Shown: positions 12,301 to 26,370, numbered from the stretch's first letter. The stretch: 64,000 bases of DNA from Mytilus californianus (GCF_021869535.1 NW_026262712.1:101002140-101066139), one strand, 5' to 3'. Numbers and translations are program-made. Notes: a model not told the origin generated them from the letters alone.

Positions 12301-15300
12301 CATAGCAGATTGGCACATCCAACGTCCTGAGAGTGGATCAAATCTGATTAACACTAAAAAGACACAAAATGGTCATAGCAGATTGACACATCCAACGTCT
12401 TGAGCGTGGATAAAATCTGATGGCCACTAAAAAGTCATAAAATGGTCATAGAAGATTGGCACATCCAACGTCCTGAGCGTTGATCAAATCTGATGGCCAC
12501 TAAAAAGTCATAAAATGGTCATAGAAGATTGGCACATCCAACGTCCTGAGCGTGGATCAAATCTGATGGCCACTAAAAAATGACAAAATGGTCATAGCAG
12601 ATTGGCACATCCAACGTCCTGAGCGTGGATCAAATCTAATGGCCACTAAAAAGTCATATAATGATCATAGAAGATTGGCACATCCAACGTCCTGAGCGTG
12701 GATCAAATCTGAGGGTCACTTAAAAGACACAAAATGGTCATAGCAGATTGGCACATCCAACGTCCTGAGCGTGGATCAAATCTGATGGCCACTAAAAAGA
12801 CACAAAATGGTCATAGCAGATTGCCACATCCAACGTCCAGAGCGTGGATTAATTCTGATGTCCTCAAAAAAAGTCATATAATGGTCATAGAGGATTGACA
12901 CATCCAACGTCCTGAGCGTGGATTAATTCTGATGGCCACTAAAAAGTCATATAATGGTCATAGCACATTGGCACATCCAACGTCCTGAGCGTGGATCAAA
13001 TCTGATGGCCACTAAAAAGTCATAACATGGTCATAGCAGATTGGCACATCCAACGTCCTGAGCGTGGATCAAATCTGATGGCCACTAAAAAGACACAAAA
13101 TGGTCATAGCACATTGGCACATCCAACGTCCTGAGCGTGGATCAAATCTGATGGCCACTAAAAAGTCATAACATGGTCATAGTAGATTAGCACATCCAAT
13201 GTCCTGAGCGTGGATCAAATCTGATTGCCACTAAAAAGACACAAAATGGTCATAGCAGATTGGCACATCCAACGTCTTGAGCGTGGATCAAATCTGATGG
13301 CCACTAAAAAGTCATAAAATGGTCATAGAAGATTGGCACATCCAACGTCCTGAGCGTAGATCAAATCTGATGGCCACTAAAAAGTCATAAAATGGTCATA
13401 GAAAATTGGCACATCCAACGTTCTGAGCGTGGATCAAATCTGATGGCCACTAAAAAGTGCCAAAATGGTCATAGCAGATTGGCACATCCAACGTCCTGAG
13501 AGTGGATCAAATCTGATGGCCACTAAAAAGTCATATAATGGTCATAGAAGATTGGCACATCCAACGTCCTGAGCGTGGATCAAATCTGATGGCCACTAAA
13601 AAGACACAAAATGGTCATAGCAGATTGGCACATCCAACGTCCTAAGCGTGGATCAAATTTGATACCCACTAAAAAGACACAAAATGGTCATAGCAGATTG
13701 GCACATCCAACGTCCAGAGCGTGGATTAATTCTGATGTCCTCAAAAAAAGTCATATAATGGTTATAGAGGATTGACACATCCAACGTCCTGAGCGTGGAT
13801 TAATTCTGATGGCCACTAAAAAGTCATATAATGGTCATAGCAGATTGGCACATCCAACGTCCTGAGGGTGGATCAAATCTGATGGCCACTAAAAAGACAC
13901 AAAATGGTCATAGCACATTGGCACATCCAACGTCCTGAGCGTGGATCAAATCTGATGGCCACTAAAAAGTCATAACATGGTCATAGCAGATTGGCACATC
14001 CAACGTCCTGAGCGTGGATCAAATCTGATGGCCACTAAAAAGACACAAAATGGTCATAGCAGATTGGCACATCCAACGTCCTGAGCGTGGATCAAATCTG
14101 ATGGCCACTAAAAAGACACAAAATGGTCATAGCAGATTGGCACATCCAACGTCCAGAGCGTGGATTAATTCTGATGTCCTCAAAAAAAGTCATATAATGG
14201 TCATAGAGGATTGACACATCCAGCGTCCTGAGGGTGGATTAATTCTGATGGCCACTAAAAAGTCATATAATGGTCATAGCACATTGGAACATCCAACGTC
14301 CTGAGCGTGGATCAAATCTGATGGCCACTAAAAAGTCATAACATGGTCATAGCAGATTGGCACATCCAACGTCCTGAGCGTGGATCAAATCTGATGGCCA
14401 CTAAAAAGACACAAAATGGTCGTAACACATTGGCACATCCAACGTCCTGAGCGTGGATCAAATCTGATGGCCACTAAAAAGTCATAACATAGTCATAGCA
14501 GATTGGCACATCCAACGTCCTGAGAGTGGATCAAATCGGATTAACACTAAAAAGACACAAAATGGTCGTAGCAGATTGACACATCCAACGTCTTGAGCGT
14601 GGATCAAATATGATGGCCACTAAAAAGTCATAAAATGGTCATAGAAGATTGGCACATCCAACGTCCTGAGCGTGGATCAAATCTGATGGCCACTAAAAAA
14701 TGACAAAATGGTCATAGCAGATTGGCACATCCAACGTCCTGAGCGTGGATCAAATCTGATGGCCACTAAAAAGTCATATAATGGTCATAGAAGATTGGCA
14801 CATCCAACGTCCTGAGCGTGGATCAAATCTGATGGTCACTAAAAAGACACAAAATGGTCATAGCAGATTGGCACATCCAACGTCCTGAGCGTGGATCAAA
14901 TCTGATGGCCACTAAAAAGACACAAAATGGTCATAGCAGATTGCCACATCCAACGTCCAGAGCGTGGATTAATTCTGATGTCCTCAAAAAAAGTCATATA
15001 ATGGTCATAGAGGATTGACACATCCAACGTCCTGAGCGTGGATTAATTCTGATGGCCACTAAAAAGTCATATAATGGTCATAGCACATTGGCACATCCAA
15101 CGTCCTGAGCGTGGATCAAATCTGATGGCCACTAAAAAGTCATAACATGGTCATAGCAGATTGGCACATCCAACGTCCTGAGCGTGGATCAAATCTGATG
15201 GCCACTAAAAAGACACAAGATGGTCATAGCACATTGGCACATCCAACGTCCTGAGCGTGGATCAAATCTGATGGCCACTAAAAAGTCATAACATGGTCAT

Positions 15301-18300
15301 AGTAGATTAGCACATCCAATGTCCTGAGCGTGGATCAAATCTGATTGCCACTAAAAAGACACAAAATGGTCATAGCAGATTGGCACATCCAACGTCTTGA
15401 GCGTGGATCAAATCTGATGGCCACTAAAAAGTCATAAAATGGTCATAGAAGATTGGCACATCCAACGTCCTGAGCGTAGATCAAATCTGATGGCCACTAA
15501 AAAGTCATAAAATGGTCATAGAAAATTGGCACATCCAACGTCCTGAGCGTGGATCAAATCTGATGGCCACTAAAAAGTGACAAAATGGTCATAGCAGATT
15601 GGCACATCCAACGTCCTGAGCGTGGATCAAATCTGATGGCCACTAAAAAGTCATATAATGGTCATAGAAGATTGGCACATCCAACATCCTGAGCGTGGAT
15701 CAAATCTGATGGCCACTAAAAAGACACAAAATGGTCATAGCAGTTTGGCACATCCAACGTCCTGAGCGTGGATCAAATCTGATGGCCACTAAAAAGACAC
15801 AAAATGGTCATAGCAGATTGGCACATCCAACGTCATGAGCGTGGATCAAATCTGATGGCCACTAAAAAGACACAAAATGGTCATAACAGATTGGCACATC
15901 CAACGTCCTGAGCGTGGATCAAATCTGATGGCCACTAAAAAGTCATATAATGGTCTTAGAAAATTGGCACATCCAACGTCCTGAGCGTGGATCAAATCTG
16001 ATGGCCACTAAAAAGACACAAAATGGTCATAGCAGATTGGCACATCCAACGTCCTGAGCATGGATCAAATCTGATGGCCACTAAAAAGACACAAAATGGT
16101 CATAGCAGACTGGCACATCAAACGTCCAGAGCGTGGATTAATTCTGATGTCCTAAAAAAAAGTCATATAATGGTCATAGAGGATTGACACATCCAACGTC
16201 CTGAGCGTGGATTAATTCTGATGGCCACTAAAAAGTCATATAATGGTCAAAGCAGATTGGCACATCCAACGTCCTGAGGGTGGATCAGATCTGATGGCCA
16301 CTAAAAAGACACAAAATGGTCATAGCAGATTGGCACATCCAACGTCCTGAGCGTGGATCAAATCTGATGGCCACTACAAAGTCATAAAATGGTCATAGCA
16401 GATTGGCACATCCAACGCCCTAAGCGTGGATCAAATCTGATGGCCACTAAAAAGACACAAAATGATCATAGCAGATTGGCACATCCAACGTCCAGAGCGT
16501 GGATTACTTCTGATGTCCTCAAAAAAGTCATATAATGGTCATAGAGGATTATACATCCAACGTCCTGAGCGTGGATTAATTCTGATGGCCAATAAAAAGT
16601 CATATTATGGTCATAGCAGATTGGCACATCCAACGTCCTGAGGGTGGATCAAATCTGATGGCCACTAACAAGATACAAAATGGTCATAGAAGATTGGCAC
16701 ATACAATGTTCTGAGCGTGGAATAATTCTGATGGTCACTAAAAAGTTCATATAATGGTCATAGCAGATTGGCACATCCAACGTTCTGAGCGTGGATCAAA
16801 TCTGATGGCCACTAAAAAGTCATAAAATGGTCATAGAAAATTGGCACATCCAACGTCCTGAGCGTGGATCAATTCTGATGTCCTCAAAAAAGTCATATAA
16901 TGGTCATAGAAGATTGACACATCCAACGTCCTGAGCGTGGATTAATTCTGATGGCCACTAAAAAGTCATATAATGGTCATAGCAGATTGGCACATCCAAC
17001 GTCCTGAGGGTGGATCAAATCTGATGGCCACTAACAAGACACATATTGGTCATAGCAGATTGGCACATCCAACGTCCTGAGCATGGATCAAATCTGATGG
17101 CCACTAAAAAGTCATAAAATGGTTATAGAAGTTTGGCACATCCAACGTCCTGAGCGTGGATTAATTCTGATGTCCTGAAAAAAGTCATATAATGGTCATA
17201 GAAGATTGGCACATCCAACGTCCTGAGCGTGGATGAATTCTGATGTCCTCAAAAAAGTCATATAATGGTCATAGAAGATTGGCACATACAATGTCCTGAG
17301 CGTGGAATAATTCTGATGGCCACTAAAAAGGTCATATAATGGTCATAGCAGATTGGCACATCCAACGTTCTGAGCGTGGATCAAATCTGATGGCCACTGA
17401 AAAGTCATACAATGGTCATAGAAGATTGGCACATCCAACGTCCTGAGCGTGGATCAATTCTGATGTCCTCAAAAAAGTCATATAATGGTCATAGAAGATT
17501 GGCACATCCAACGTCCTGAGCGTGGATTAATTCTGATGTCCTCAAAAAAGTCATATAATGGTCATAAAAGATTGGCACATACAACGTCCTGAGCGTGGAT
17601 TAATTCTGATGGCCACTAAAAAGTCATATAATGGTCATAGCAGATTTGCACATCCAACGTCCTGAGCGTGGATTAATTCTGATGTCCTCCAAAAAGTCAT
17701 ATAATGGTCATAGAGGATTGGCACATCCAACGTCATGAGCGTGGATTAATTATGATGTCCTCAAAAAAGTCATATAATGGTCAAAGAAGATTGGCACATA
17801 CAACAACCTGAGCGTGGATTAATTCTGATGGCCACTCAAAAGTCATATAATGGTCATAGCAGATTGGCACATCCAACGTCCTGAGCGTGGATAAAATCTT
17901 ATTGCCATTAAAAAGACACAAAATGGTCATAGCAGATTGGCACATCCAACGTCCTGAGCGTGGATCAAATCTGATGGCCACTAAAAAGTTATAAAATGGT
18001 CATAGAAGATTAGCACATCCAACGTCCTCAGCGTAGATTAATTCTGATGTCCTAAAAAAAGTCATATAATGGTCATAGAAGATTGGCACATACAACCTCC
18101 TGAGCGTGGATTAATTCTGATGGCCACTAAAAAGACACAAAATGGTCATAGCAGATTGCCATATCCAACGTCCTGAGCGTGGATCAAATCTGATGTCCAC
18201 TAAAAAGACACAAAATGGTCATAGCAGATTGGCACATCCAACGATCTGAGCGTGGATCAAATCTGATTGCCACTAAACAGTCATAAAATGGTCATAGAAG

Positions 18301-21300
18301 ATTGGCACATCCAACGTCCTGAGCGTGGATCAAATCTGATGGCCACTAAAAAGACACAAAATGATCATAGCAGATTGGCACATCCAACGTCCAGAGGGTG
18401 GATTAATTCTGATGTCCTCAAAAAAGTCATATAATGGTCATAGCAGATTGGCACATCCAACGTCCTGAGCGTGGATTAATTCTGATGTCCTCAAAAAAGT
18501 CATATAATGGTCATAGAAGATTGGCACATCCAACGTCCTGAGCGTGGATGAATTCTGATGTCCTCAAAAAAGTTATATAATGGTCATAGAAGATTGGCAC
18601 ATACAATGTCCTGAGCGTGGAATAATTCTGATGGCCACTAAAAAGGTCATATAATGGTCATAGCAGATTGGCACATCCAACGTTCTGAGCGTGGATCAAA
18701 TCTGATGGCCACTAAAAAGTCATAAAATGGTCATAGAAGATTGGCATATCCAACGTCCTGAGCGTGGATCAATTCTGATGTCCTCAAAAAAGTCATATAA
18801 TGGTCATAGAAGATTGGCACATCCAACGTCCTGAGCGTGGATTAATTCTGATGTCCACAAAAAAGTCATATAATGGTCATAGAAGATTGGCACATCCAAC
18901 GCCCTAAGCGTGGATCAAATCTGATGGCCACTAAAAAGACACAAAATGATCATAGCAGATTGGCACATCCAACGTCCAGAGCGTGGATTAATTCTGATGT
19001 CCTCAAAAAAAGTCATATAATGGTCATAGAGGATTGACACATCCAACGTCCTGAGCGTGGATTAATTCTGATGGCCACTAAAAAGTCATATAATGGTCAT
19101 AGCAGATTGGCACATCCAACGTCCTGAGGGTGGATCAAATCTGATGGCCACTAACAAGACACAAATTGGTCATAGCAGATTGGCACATCCAACGTCCTGA
19201 GCGTGGATCAAATCTGATGGCCACTAAAAAGTCATAAAATGGTTATAGAAGTTTGGCACATCCAACGTCCTGAGCGTGGATTAATTCTGATGTCCTGAAA
19301 AAAGTCATATAATGGTCATAGAAGATTGGCACATCCAACGTCCTGAGCGTGGATGAATTCTGATGTCCTCAAAAAAGTCATATAATGGTCATAGAAGATT
19401 TGCACATACAATGTCCTGAGCGTGGAATAATTCTGATGGCCACTAAAAAGGTCATATAATGGTCATAGCAGATTGGCACATCCAACGTCCTGAGCGTGGA
19501 TCAAATCTGATGGCCACTAAAAAGTCATAAAATGGTCATAGAAGATTGGCACATCCAACGTCCTGAGCGTGGATCAATTCTCATGTCCTCAAAAAAGTCA
19601 TATAATGGTCATAGAAGATTGGCACATCCAACGCCCTAAGCGTGGATCAAATCTGATGGCCACTAAAAAGACACAAAATGATCATAGCAGATTGGCACAT
19701 CCAACGTCCAGAGCGTGGATTAATTCTGATGTCCTCAAAAAAAGTCATATAATGGTCATAGAGGATTGACACATCCAACGTCCTGATCGTGGATTAATTC
19801 TGATGGCCACTAAAAAGTCATATAATGGTCATAGCAGATTGGCACATCCAACGTCCTGAGGGTGGATCAAATCTGATGGCCACTAACAAGACACAAATTG
19901 GTCATAGCAGATTGGCACATCCAACGTCCTGAGCGTGGATCAAATCTGATGGCCACTAAAAAGTCATAAAATGGTTATAGAAGTTTGGCACATCCAACGT
20001 CCTGAGCGTGGATTAATTCTGATGTCCTGAAAAAAGTAATATAATGGTCATAGAAGATTGGCACATCCAACGTCCTGAGCGTGGATGAATTCTGATGTCC
20101 TCAAAAAAGTCATATAATGGTCATAGAAGATTGGCACATACAATGTCCTGAGCGTGGAATAATTCTGATGGCTACTAAAAAGGTCATATAATGGTCATAG
20201 CAGATTGGCACATCCAACGTCCTGAGCGTGGATCAAATCTGATGGCCACTAAAAAGTCATAAAATGGTCATTGAAGATTGGCACATCCAACGTCCTGAGC
20301 GTGGATGAATTCTGATGTCCTCAAAAAAGTCATATAATGGTCATAGAAGATTTGCACATACAATGTCCTGAGCGTGGAATAATTCTGATGGCCACTAAAA
20401 AGGTCATATAATGGTCATAGCAGATTGGCACATCCAACGTCCTGAGCGTGGATCAAATCTGATGGCCACTAAAAAGTCATAAAATGGTCATAGAAGATTG
20501 GCACATCCAACGTCCTGAGCGTGGATCAATTCTCATGTCCTCAAAAAAGTCATATAATGGTCATAGAAGATTGGCACATCCAACGCCCTAAGCGTGGATC
20601 AAATCTGATGGCCACTAAAAAGACACAAAATGATCATAGCAGATTGGCACATCCAACGTCCAGAGCGTGGATTAATTCTGATGTCCTCAAAAAAAGTCAT
20701 ATAATGGTCATAGAGGATTGACACATCCAACGTCCTGATCGTGGATTAATTCTGATGGCCACTAAAAAGTCATATAATGGTCATAGCAGATTGGCACATC
20801 CAACGTCCTGAGGGTGGATCAAATCTGATGGCCACTAACAAGACACAAATTGGTCATAGCAGATTGGCACATCCAACGTCCTGAGCGTGGATCAAATCTG
20901 ATGGCCACTAAAAAGTCATAAAATGGTTATAGAAGTTTGGCACATCCAACGTCCTGAGCGTGGATTAATTCTGATGTCCTGAAAAAAGTCATATAATGGT
21001 CATAGAAGATTGGCACATCCAACGTCCTGAGCGTGGATGAATTCTGATGTCCTCAAAAAAGTCATATAATGGTCATAGAAGATTGGCACATACAATGTCC
21101 TGAGCGTGGAATAATTCTGATGGCTACTAAAAAGGTCATATAATGGTCATAGCAGATTGGCACATCCAACGTCCTGAGCGTGGATCAAATCTGATGGCCA
21201 CTAAAAAGTCATAAAATGGTCATTGAAGATTGGCACATCCAACGTCCTGAGCGTGGATCAATTCTGATGTCCTCAAAAAAGTCATATAATGGTCATAGAA

Positions 21301-22600
21301 GATTGGCACATCCAACGTCCTGAGCGTGGATTAATTCTGATGTCCTCAAAAAAGTCATATAATGGTCATAGAAGATTGGCACATACAACGTCCTGAGCGT
21401 GGATTAATTCTGATGGCCACTAAAAAGTCATATAATGGTCATAGCAGATTGGCACATCCAACGTCCTGAGCGTGGATTAATTCTGATGTCGTCAAAAAAA
21501 GTCATATAATGGTCATAGAGGATTGGCACATCCAACGTCATGAGCGTGGATTAATTATGATGTCCTCAAAAAAGTCATATAATGGTCATAGAAGATTGGC
21601 ACATACAACGTCCTGAGCGTGGATTAATTCTGATGGCCACTAAAAAGTCATATAATGGTCATAGCAGATTGGCACATCCAACGTCCTGAGCGTGGATTAA
21701 TTCTGATGTCGTCAAAAAAGTCATATAATGGTCATAGAAGATTGGCACATACAACAACCTGAGCGTGGATTAATTCTGATGGCCACTAAAAAGTCATATA
21801 ATGGTCATAGCAGATTGGCACATCCAACGTCCTGGACGTGGATAAAATCTGATTGCCACTAAAAAGACACAAAATGGTCATAGCAGATTGGCACATCCAA
21901 CGTCCTGAGCGTGGATCAAATCTGATGGCCACTAAAAAGTCATAAAATGGTCATAGAAGATTGCCACATCCATTGTCCTGAGCGTGGATTAATTCTGATG
22001 TCCTAAAAAAAGTCATATAATGGTCATAGAAGATTGGCACATACAACCTCCTGAGCGTGGATCAAATCTGATGGCCACTAAAAAGACACAAAATGGTCAT
22101 AGCATATTGGCACATCCAACGTCCTGAGCGTGGATCAAATCTGATTGCCACTAAACAGTCATAAAATGGTCATAGAAGATTGGCACATCCAACGTCCTGA
22201 GCGTGGATTAATTCTGATGTCCTCAAAAAAGTCATATAATGGTCATAGAAGATTGTCACATACAACGTCCTGAGCGTGAATTAATTCTGATGGCCACTAA
22301 AAAATCATATAATGGTCATAGCAGATTGGCACATCCAACGTCCTGAGCGTGGATCAAATCTGATGGCCACTAAAAAGACACAAAATGGTCATAGCAGATT
22401 GGCACATCCAACGTCCTGAGCGTGGATCAAATTTGATGGCCACTAAAAAGTCATAAAATGGTCATAGAAGATTGGCACATTCAACGTCCTGAGCATGGAT
22501 TAATTCTGATGTCCTCAAAAAAGTCATATAATGGTCATAGAAGATTGGCACATGTAACGTCCTGAGCGTGGATGTTTTCTGATGTTCAATGAAAAGTAAT
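6310..22600. repeat. 73-bp satellite DNA array, about 220 monomers
   Basis: The monomer contains GTCATATAATGGTCATAG, GATTGGCACATCCAACG and TCCTGAGCGTGGAT. The period is 73 bp (for example GTCATAT at 10164 and 10237). Two main monomer types mix: one with GATTAATTCTGATGTCCTC and AAGTCATATAATGG, the other with GATCAAATCTGATGGCC and AAGACACAAAATGG. Copies from about 7100 rightward are closely similar. The left edge (6310-7100) is degenerate and interrupted by a retroelement tail, while the right edge stops abruptly near 22575-22600. No monomer has a persistent open frame; short frames are by-products of periodicity. No transposase or gene lies within it. It could be heterochromatic or centromere-related satellite, but nothing in the sequence shows that directly. 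Confidence 0.98.
6653..6866 (-). repeat. Reverse-transcriptase element 3' tail, type A, inserted in satellite edge
   Basis: It reads AAGATGTGGTATGATTGC, ACTATAGGTCATCG and GAAAACTAACGACCTAATT on the plus strand, the reverse complement of the family 3' end. It matches the tail of the longest copy (38632 onward). It interrupts the degenerate left part of the satellite. It is a 5'-truncated, non-coding copy. Confidence 0.85.
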
Positions 22601-23704
22601 GCGTATTGATCCTCAATTTTTTATCCAAACTCATAGAGAAGGTAATTTGGTTCAAAATAGTATAAAATATATATTTCTCTTTCATGAAAAGTTTCATTTC
22701 TGCAAATTTGTTGGTCAGTTTAAGTAAACAATGACATCAAAAGCACTATTTTGTGTCAGAGTAGGGCTACTTTTACATACGTTGTAAATTGGAGAGTGAA
22801 TTGGCAGTTTATCAGAAGTCTTTTGTTTTTCTTTATTATTAATTCTTGGTCATTTTGTAGTTTTAAAAAAAAACTATCTGAACATAATTCGACTTCACAG
22901 CTCAATTCAAACTGGCTGTAATGTATGACTTTAATAGAAAATACATGAAATTTAATATCAGACTACAGCAACAGAAACTTTCAATCAAGATCAAATTTGG
23001 TTGATTTTTCCTTGTTTGTTTTACTGCTTTAAAGACTTTGCACAACCTTAACAATGACTTTAGTAAAAAAAAAAAAAAAAAGGTATTGAAGTGTCAAGGA
23101 ATTTTGACCCCCTTTTTTCATCAGGTGTCAGTAATGGACTTTTAATTTATCATCAATTCAGTAATGACCATGAAACAATTTTTATTACATATCGGTCAAT
23201 AATTTTAAGTAGAAACTTTCATTTAAGACAATTTATGGGATTTGGGTGTGTTTATGCACTATTTACATTAGGCTATCCTATTTACCACATACATGGAATG
23301 ATGCAAAGATAAAACGGGTAATTATCAAATAATTTCATTAAATCTTCATTGCGACAATTTTTTGGGGGCAGAACACAAGCTTTGTTTTAATGTTTAATAC
23401 CACAGAAACAACTTTGGAGGGAGTGAATTGGTGGTCTGACACCTAAACAGCAGTAACAATGAAAACTAATAAAACACAATCGGTAATAATCATTATATGT
23501 TTTTGAGTGAGTTTAATTCGAAATGTCACGGTTTTATATTTTGCAGAGTTCAAAGGCAAATCTCGGGCATCTTTCATAAAAAAAAACGGATTACATAAAT
23601 TATTTCATTACGGATCACATGTGCTTGGAGAATGGACCCCCTTTTTCTGAACTTTTTTTAAAGTAAATATTCTTTAACATTTAATGTGTTTTATATATAT
23701 ATGT
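22601..23704. other. No gene seen
   Basis: AT-rich sequence with an A-run near 23065. An open frame at 23091-23312 has no recognisable motif or splice context. I see nothing else. Confidence 0.5.
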
Positions 23705-24044
23705 GTTAGCGGCAATAAGTGAAATTAGGCATTAGGCTTAAATCCTAGGCAATAAGCTAACGCCTAGGCAGTAAGCCTATTGCCTAAAAATGTTAGATAT
23801 TAGTCTTAAATCCTAGGATTTAAACTTAAATCCTGAAAATGATGTCCAGGCATTAATGTTAATGCCTGAAATGAAAATGATAGTAAATAAAAAGAAATTT
23901 ATTGAAAATTAAAATTCATTTGGTACATGATAAAATAATAAGAACTAAAGTTTTTAAATGTCAATTACCTGACATAAAATCATCAGTAAAATATTGATAA
24001 CAAAAGTCATTGAATAAATCTCTTAAAATATACGTAAACTTGTT

Positions 24045-24095
24045 GGAAAGTTGTTTCATTGGCAATCATACCACATCTCTTTATTTTAATATGGA
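24045..24095 (+). repeat. Short retroelement 3' end fragment, type A
   Basis: GTTGTTTCATTGGCAATC and ACCACATCTC match the terminal ~40 bases of the type A tail in sense orientation. It is the shortest recognisable copy in the window. Confidence 0.65.
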
Positions 24096-24359
24096 TAGAA
24101 AATTGTCTGGGAATTTATTTGTTATTAGCATTAATTCGGATATAGCCAAAGCTGTAAATTCACGACCTTAATGACTTTACTGTTTATGTTGCACATCAAA
24201 TATTGTGAAAACATCAATTAAAGAAAATAGAAGCCACCTTTGAAAAGCACATTTTGACGTTCTGTAAGAGCTCTTACACTATAAAATTTTGTTATGTGAT
24301 CTTTGTTCACCATAAGACAATATAGTTTTCATATGACTTTGATTGAAAATCCATTAAAT

Positions 24360-25350
24360 CAACCCATCCTCTTTGTTTAACTCCGGTGCTTTGCTTTTTC
24401 GCAAATTGGCATTTCATTTGCGCCACAAACCATATTTCATTTGCGCCAAAATAAAAACAATTCATTTGCGCCAATAATAAAGGGAAATACAGGTAAATAG
24501 TAGAAAAAATAGTTTTATTCAAAAGAGAATTTTAAGAATAACTTTAAAACACAGTTTTTGATTGCATAATAAAACATATTCATACGAAATCAGTTATCGT
24601 AATCATAATGAAAACAATATAAAATGAAACGTTCTTATAAAAGACTTTTCATAATAATGTTAGAACACAGTTCTGTTATAAATTCACGAGATCATAAAAC
24701 CTAAAAGAAAGCACTATATACACTAGGATAAAACCAAATTTTGTTCTGACAAAAGACTTGTTAGAAACGGATCGGATGTACTCCTGTACGTTGGATAACC
24801 GATATGTGTGGTCATAGAAATGTGTTTCCTCTATATACAAATAATGAGATGTGGTATGATTTCCAATGAGACAACTATCCACCAAAGTAAAAATGAAGTG
24901 GATGAAAGCAATGATAGGCAACCGTACGGCCTTCAAAAATGAAAAAAAAAACATACCATATATTCGGCTAGAAACAGCCCCGACATGAAAAGAATGAAAC
25001 AATCCAATTGAGAAAACTAACGGCCTGCTTGTCTCAGAATTGGCAATGTCCATCTTGACACCTAGCTTAAACATGTGAACACTATATAGTTTTAAACCTA
25101 AGTGACTCTCAGTTTCGTATTAGAAATGAGTATGAACCTACTTATTCACACAGGGGGAATACTCTAAAAAAATCTGTTTTACATACTTTAAACTTTTCCT
25201 TTATATGTTACCTGTAAAATGGCGCAAATTTAGTTTACATTTTTTGGCGCAAATGAAATATAACCTTGTGGCGCAAATGAAAGATTGGATTTTGTAAAAA
25301 AATTGGCGCAGATGCAATGCGCTGGTATAACTCTTTAGATAAAATGGGTT
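24360..25350. mobile_element. Nested inverted-repeat element with CATTTGCGCCA modules
   Basis: The left arm has TTTCATTTGCGCCACAAA, ATTTCATTTGCGCCAAAA and TTCATTTGCGCCAATAAT between 24409 and 24476. The right arm has the same modules reversed (TTGGCGCAAATGAAATATAA and others) between 25210 and 25320. The outer parts also pair: AACCCAT at the left with ATGGGTT at the right, and CCGGTGC..TTGC with GCAATGCGCTGG. It lies inside the 23705-26331 element and holds a retroelement tail. No coding frame was found. The exact ends and target duplication are not resolved. Confidence 0.72.
24838..25032 (-). repeat. Reverse-transcriptase element 3' tail, type A variant
   Basis: GAGATGTGGTATGATTTCC, GGCAACCGTACGGCCTTC and GAGAAAACTAACGGCCTG mark the reverse complement of the type A tail. 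This variant has AAGTGGATGAAAGCAATG in place of the usual middle, like the copies at 63066 and 63571. It is nested inside two DNA elements. Confidence 0.85.
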
Positions 25351-26337
25351 TTACTACTACCCCCTTCTCTTTGCACTTTTAATCGTGTTACAATTTTAAC
25401 AAAATGGAAGAAATATTTAGTACAATGGAATCATGGAAATGCTTTACAAAGCAATTATTAGCGGTTTTCTTTACCTTTTTCTTTGTGTGTTTTCCCAAAA
25501 TACCATACAGTTCCTTTAGAAAAAACATAAACTATACAATTTTACTCATCATTCTTGTTTACTTTAGTTTACTCTAATGGTAACTATTTCGTACTATTTT
25601 TAGTTGTAATATATAGTCTATAGCTGCCTTCTTTTCTGGTGCCAAAAGTTTAATATTTGCCAAATGATCATTGTAATTTTGCCTTGAGCATATGATCTTT
25701 TATTTCCCCGATTCAATTTTATATTCCGCAAAGGTTCAAGAAATTTGTTATCCCTTAAATGCTAATAATCCAGATCAAGAATTGAAAAATACTAAATGGG
25801 TATTTGAGAAAATGTACATATATTAAATAAAACCGATGGAAAGATAATATGACTGGCAAAAAATTATATCTACAGTTGTAACCAGCTCAAACCGGGTCGA
25901 TGAGTTTAGAGCGAATTTTCTTGAAATTACATTCAGATAGAATTTTCAATTCCTCCTTTTCAATTAGACGTAATTACTTGTTTAAAACTATTATTTTTGC
26001 AATACCACAAAGAAATACAAATATTAGTTCTGCTTTGAATACGAACAATTGAAGATCTTTAAAATAAATGTATATCAATTTTGTGAATATGATTTTGAAA
26101 ATATTAAACATAAAGAATATTTCACCGAATGTACATGTATTTGGAATATAAAACAAAATTCTCAAGTTTAACTTATTGCCTGAAATGACGCTCGGCAATA
26201 GGTTGACTAATCATTAGATTTCAGGAAATAAGCTTAATGCCTGAAAATTTCAGGCAATTGCTTAATGCCTAGGCGTTAGCCTATTGCCTAGGATTTAAGC
26301 TTAATGCCTAATTTCACTTATTGCCGCTAACAAACAA

Positions 26338-26370
26338 ACACACACACACCCACACACACACACACACACA
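26338..26370. repeat. CA dinucleotide microsatellite
   Basis: A run of CA repeats with one C interruption starts seven bases after the end of the 23705-26331 element. Confidence 0.9.

Larger units (their letters stand above)
23705..26331. mobile_element. DNA transposon with ~68-bp terminal inverted repeats, non-autonomous
   Basis: The left end starts GTTAGCGGCAATAAGTGAAA. The right end is its reverse complement, ending TTATTGCCGCTAAC. About 68 bases pair with three mismatches that I count. Both subterminal regions carry extra copies of CCTAGGC, TTAATGCC and TTAGGCATTA modules in both orientations. No clear target-site duplication is visible (left flank ...tatatgt, right flank aaacaaac). No transposase frame lies inside. 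The superfamily cannot be assigned from this. Its interior is mostly a second inverted-repeat element at about 24360-25350. Confidence 0.82.

Noticed and set aside
6885-20721. Many ~66-codon frames inside the satellite
   Set aside because: They come from chance open stretches over about three 73-bp monomers and are not conserved as protein.
6310-22600. Regular repeats suggesting a CRISPR array
   Set aside because: Repeats are head-to-tail with no unique spacers and the context is eukaryotic.
24676-25074. 132-codon minus-strand frame
   Set aside because: It lies across a retroelement 3' tail and transposon sequence and shows no protein motif.
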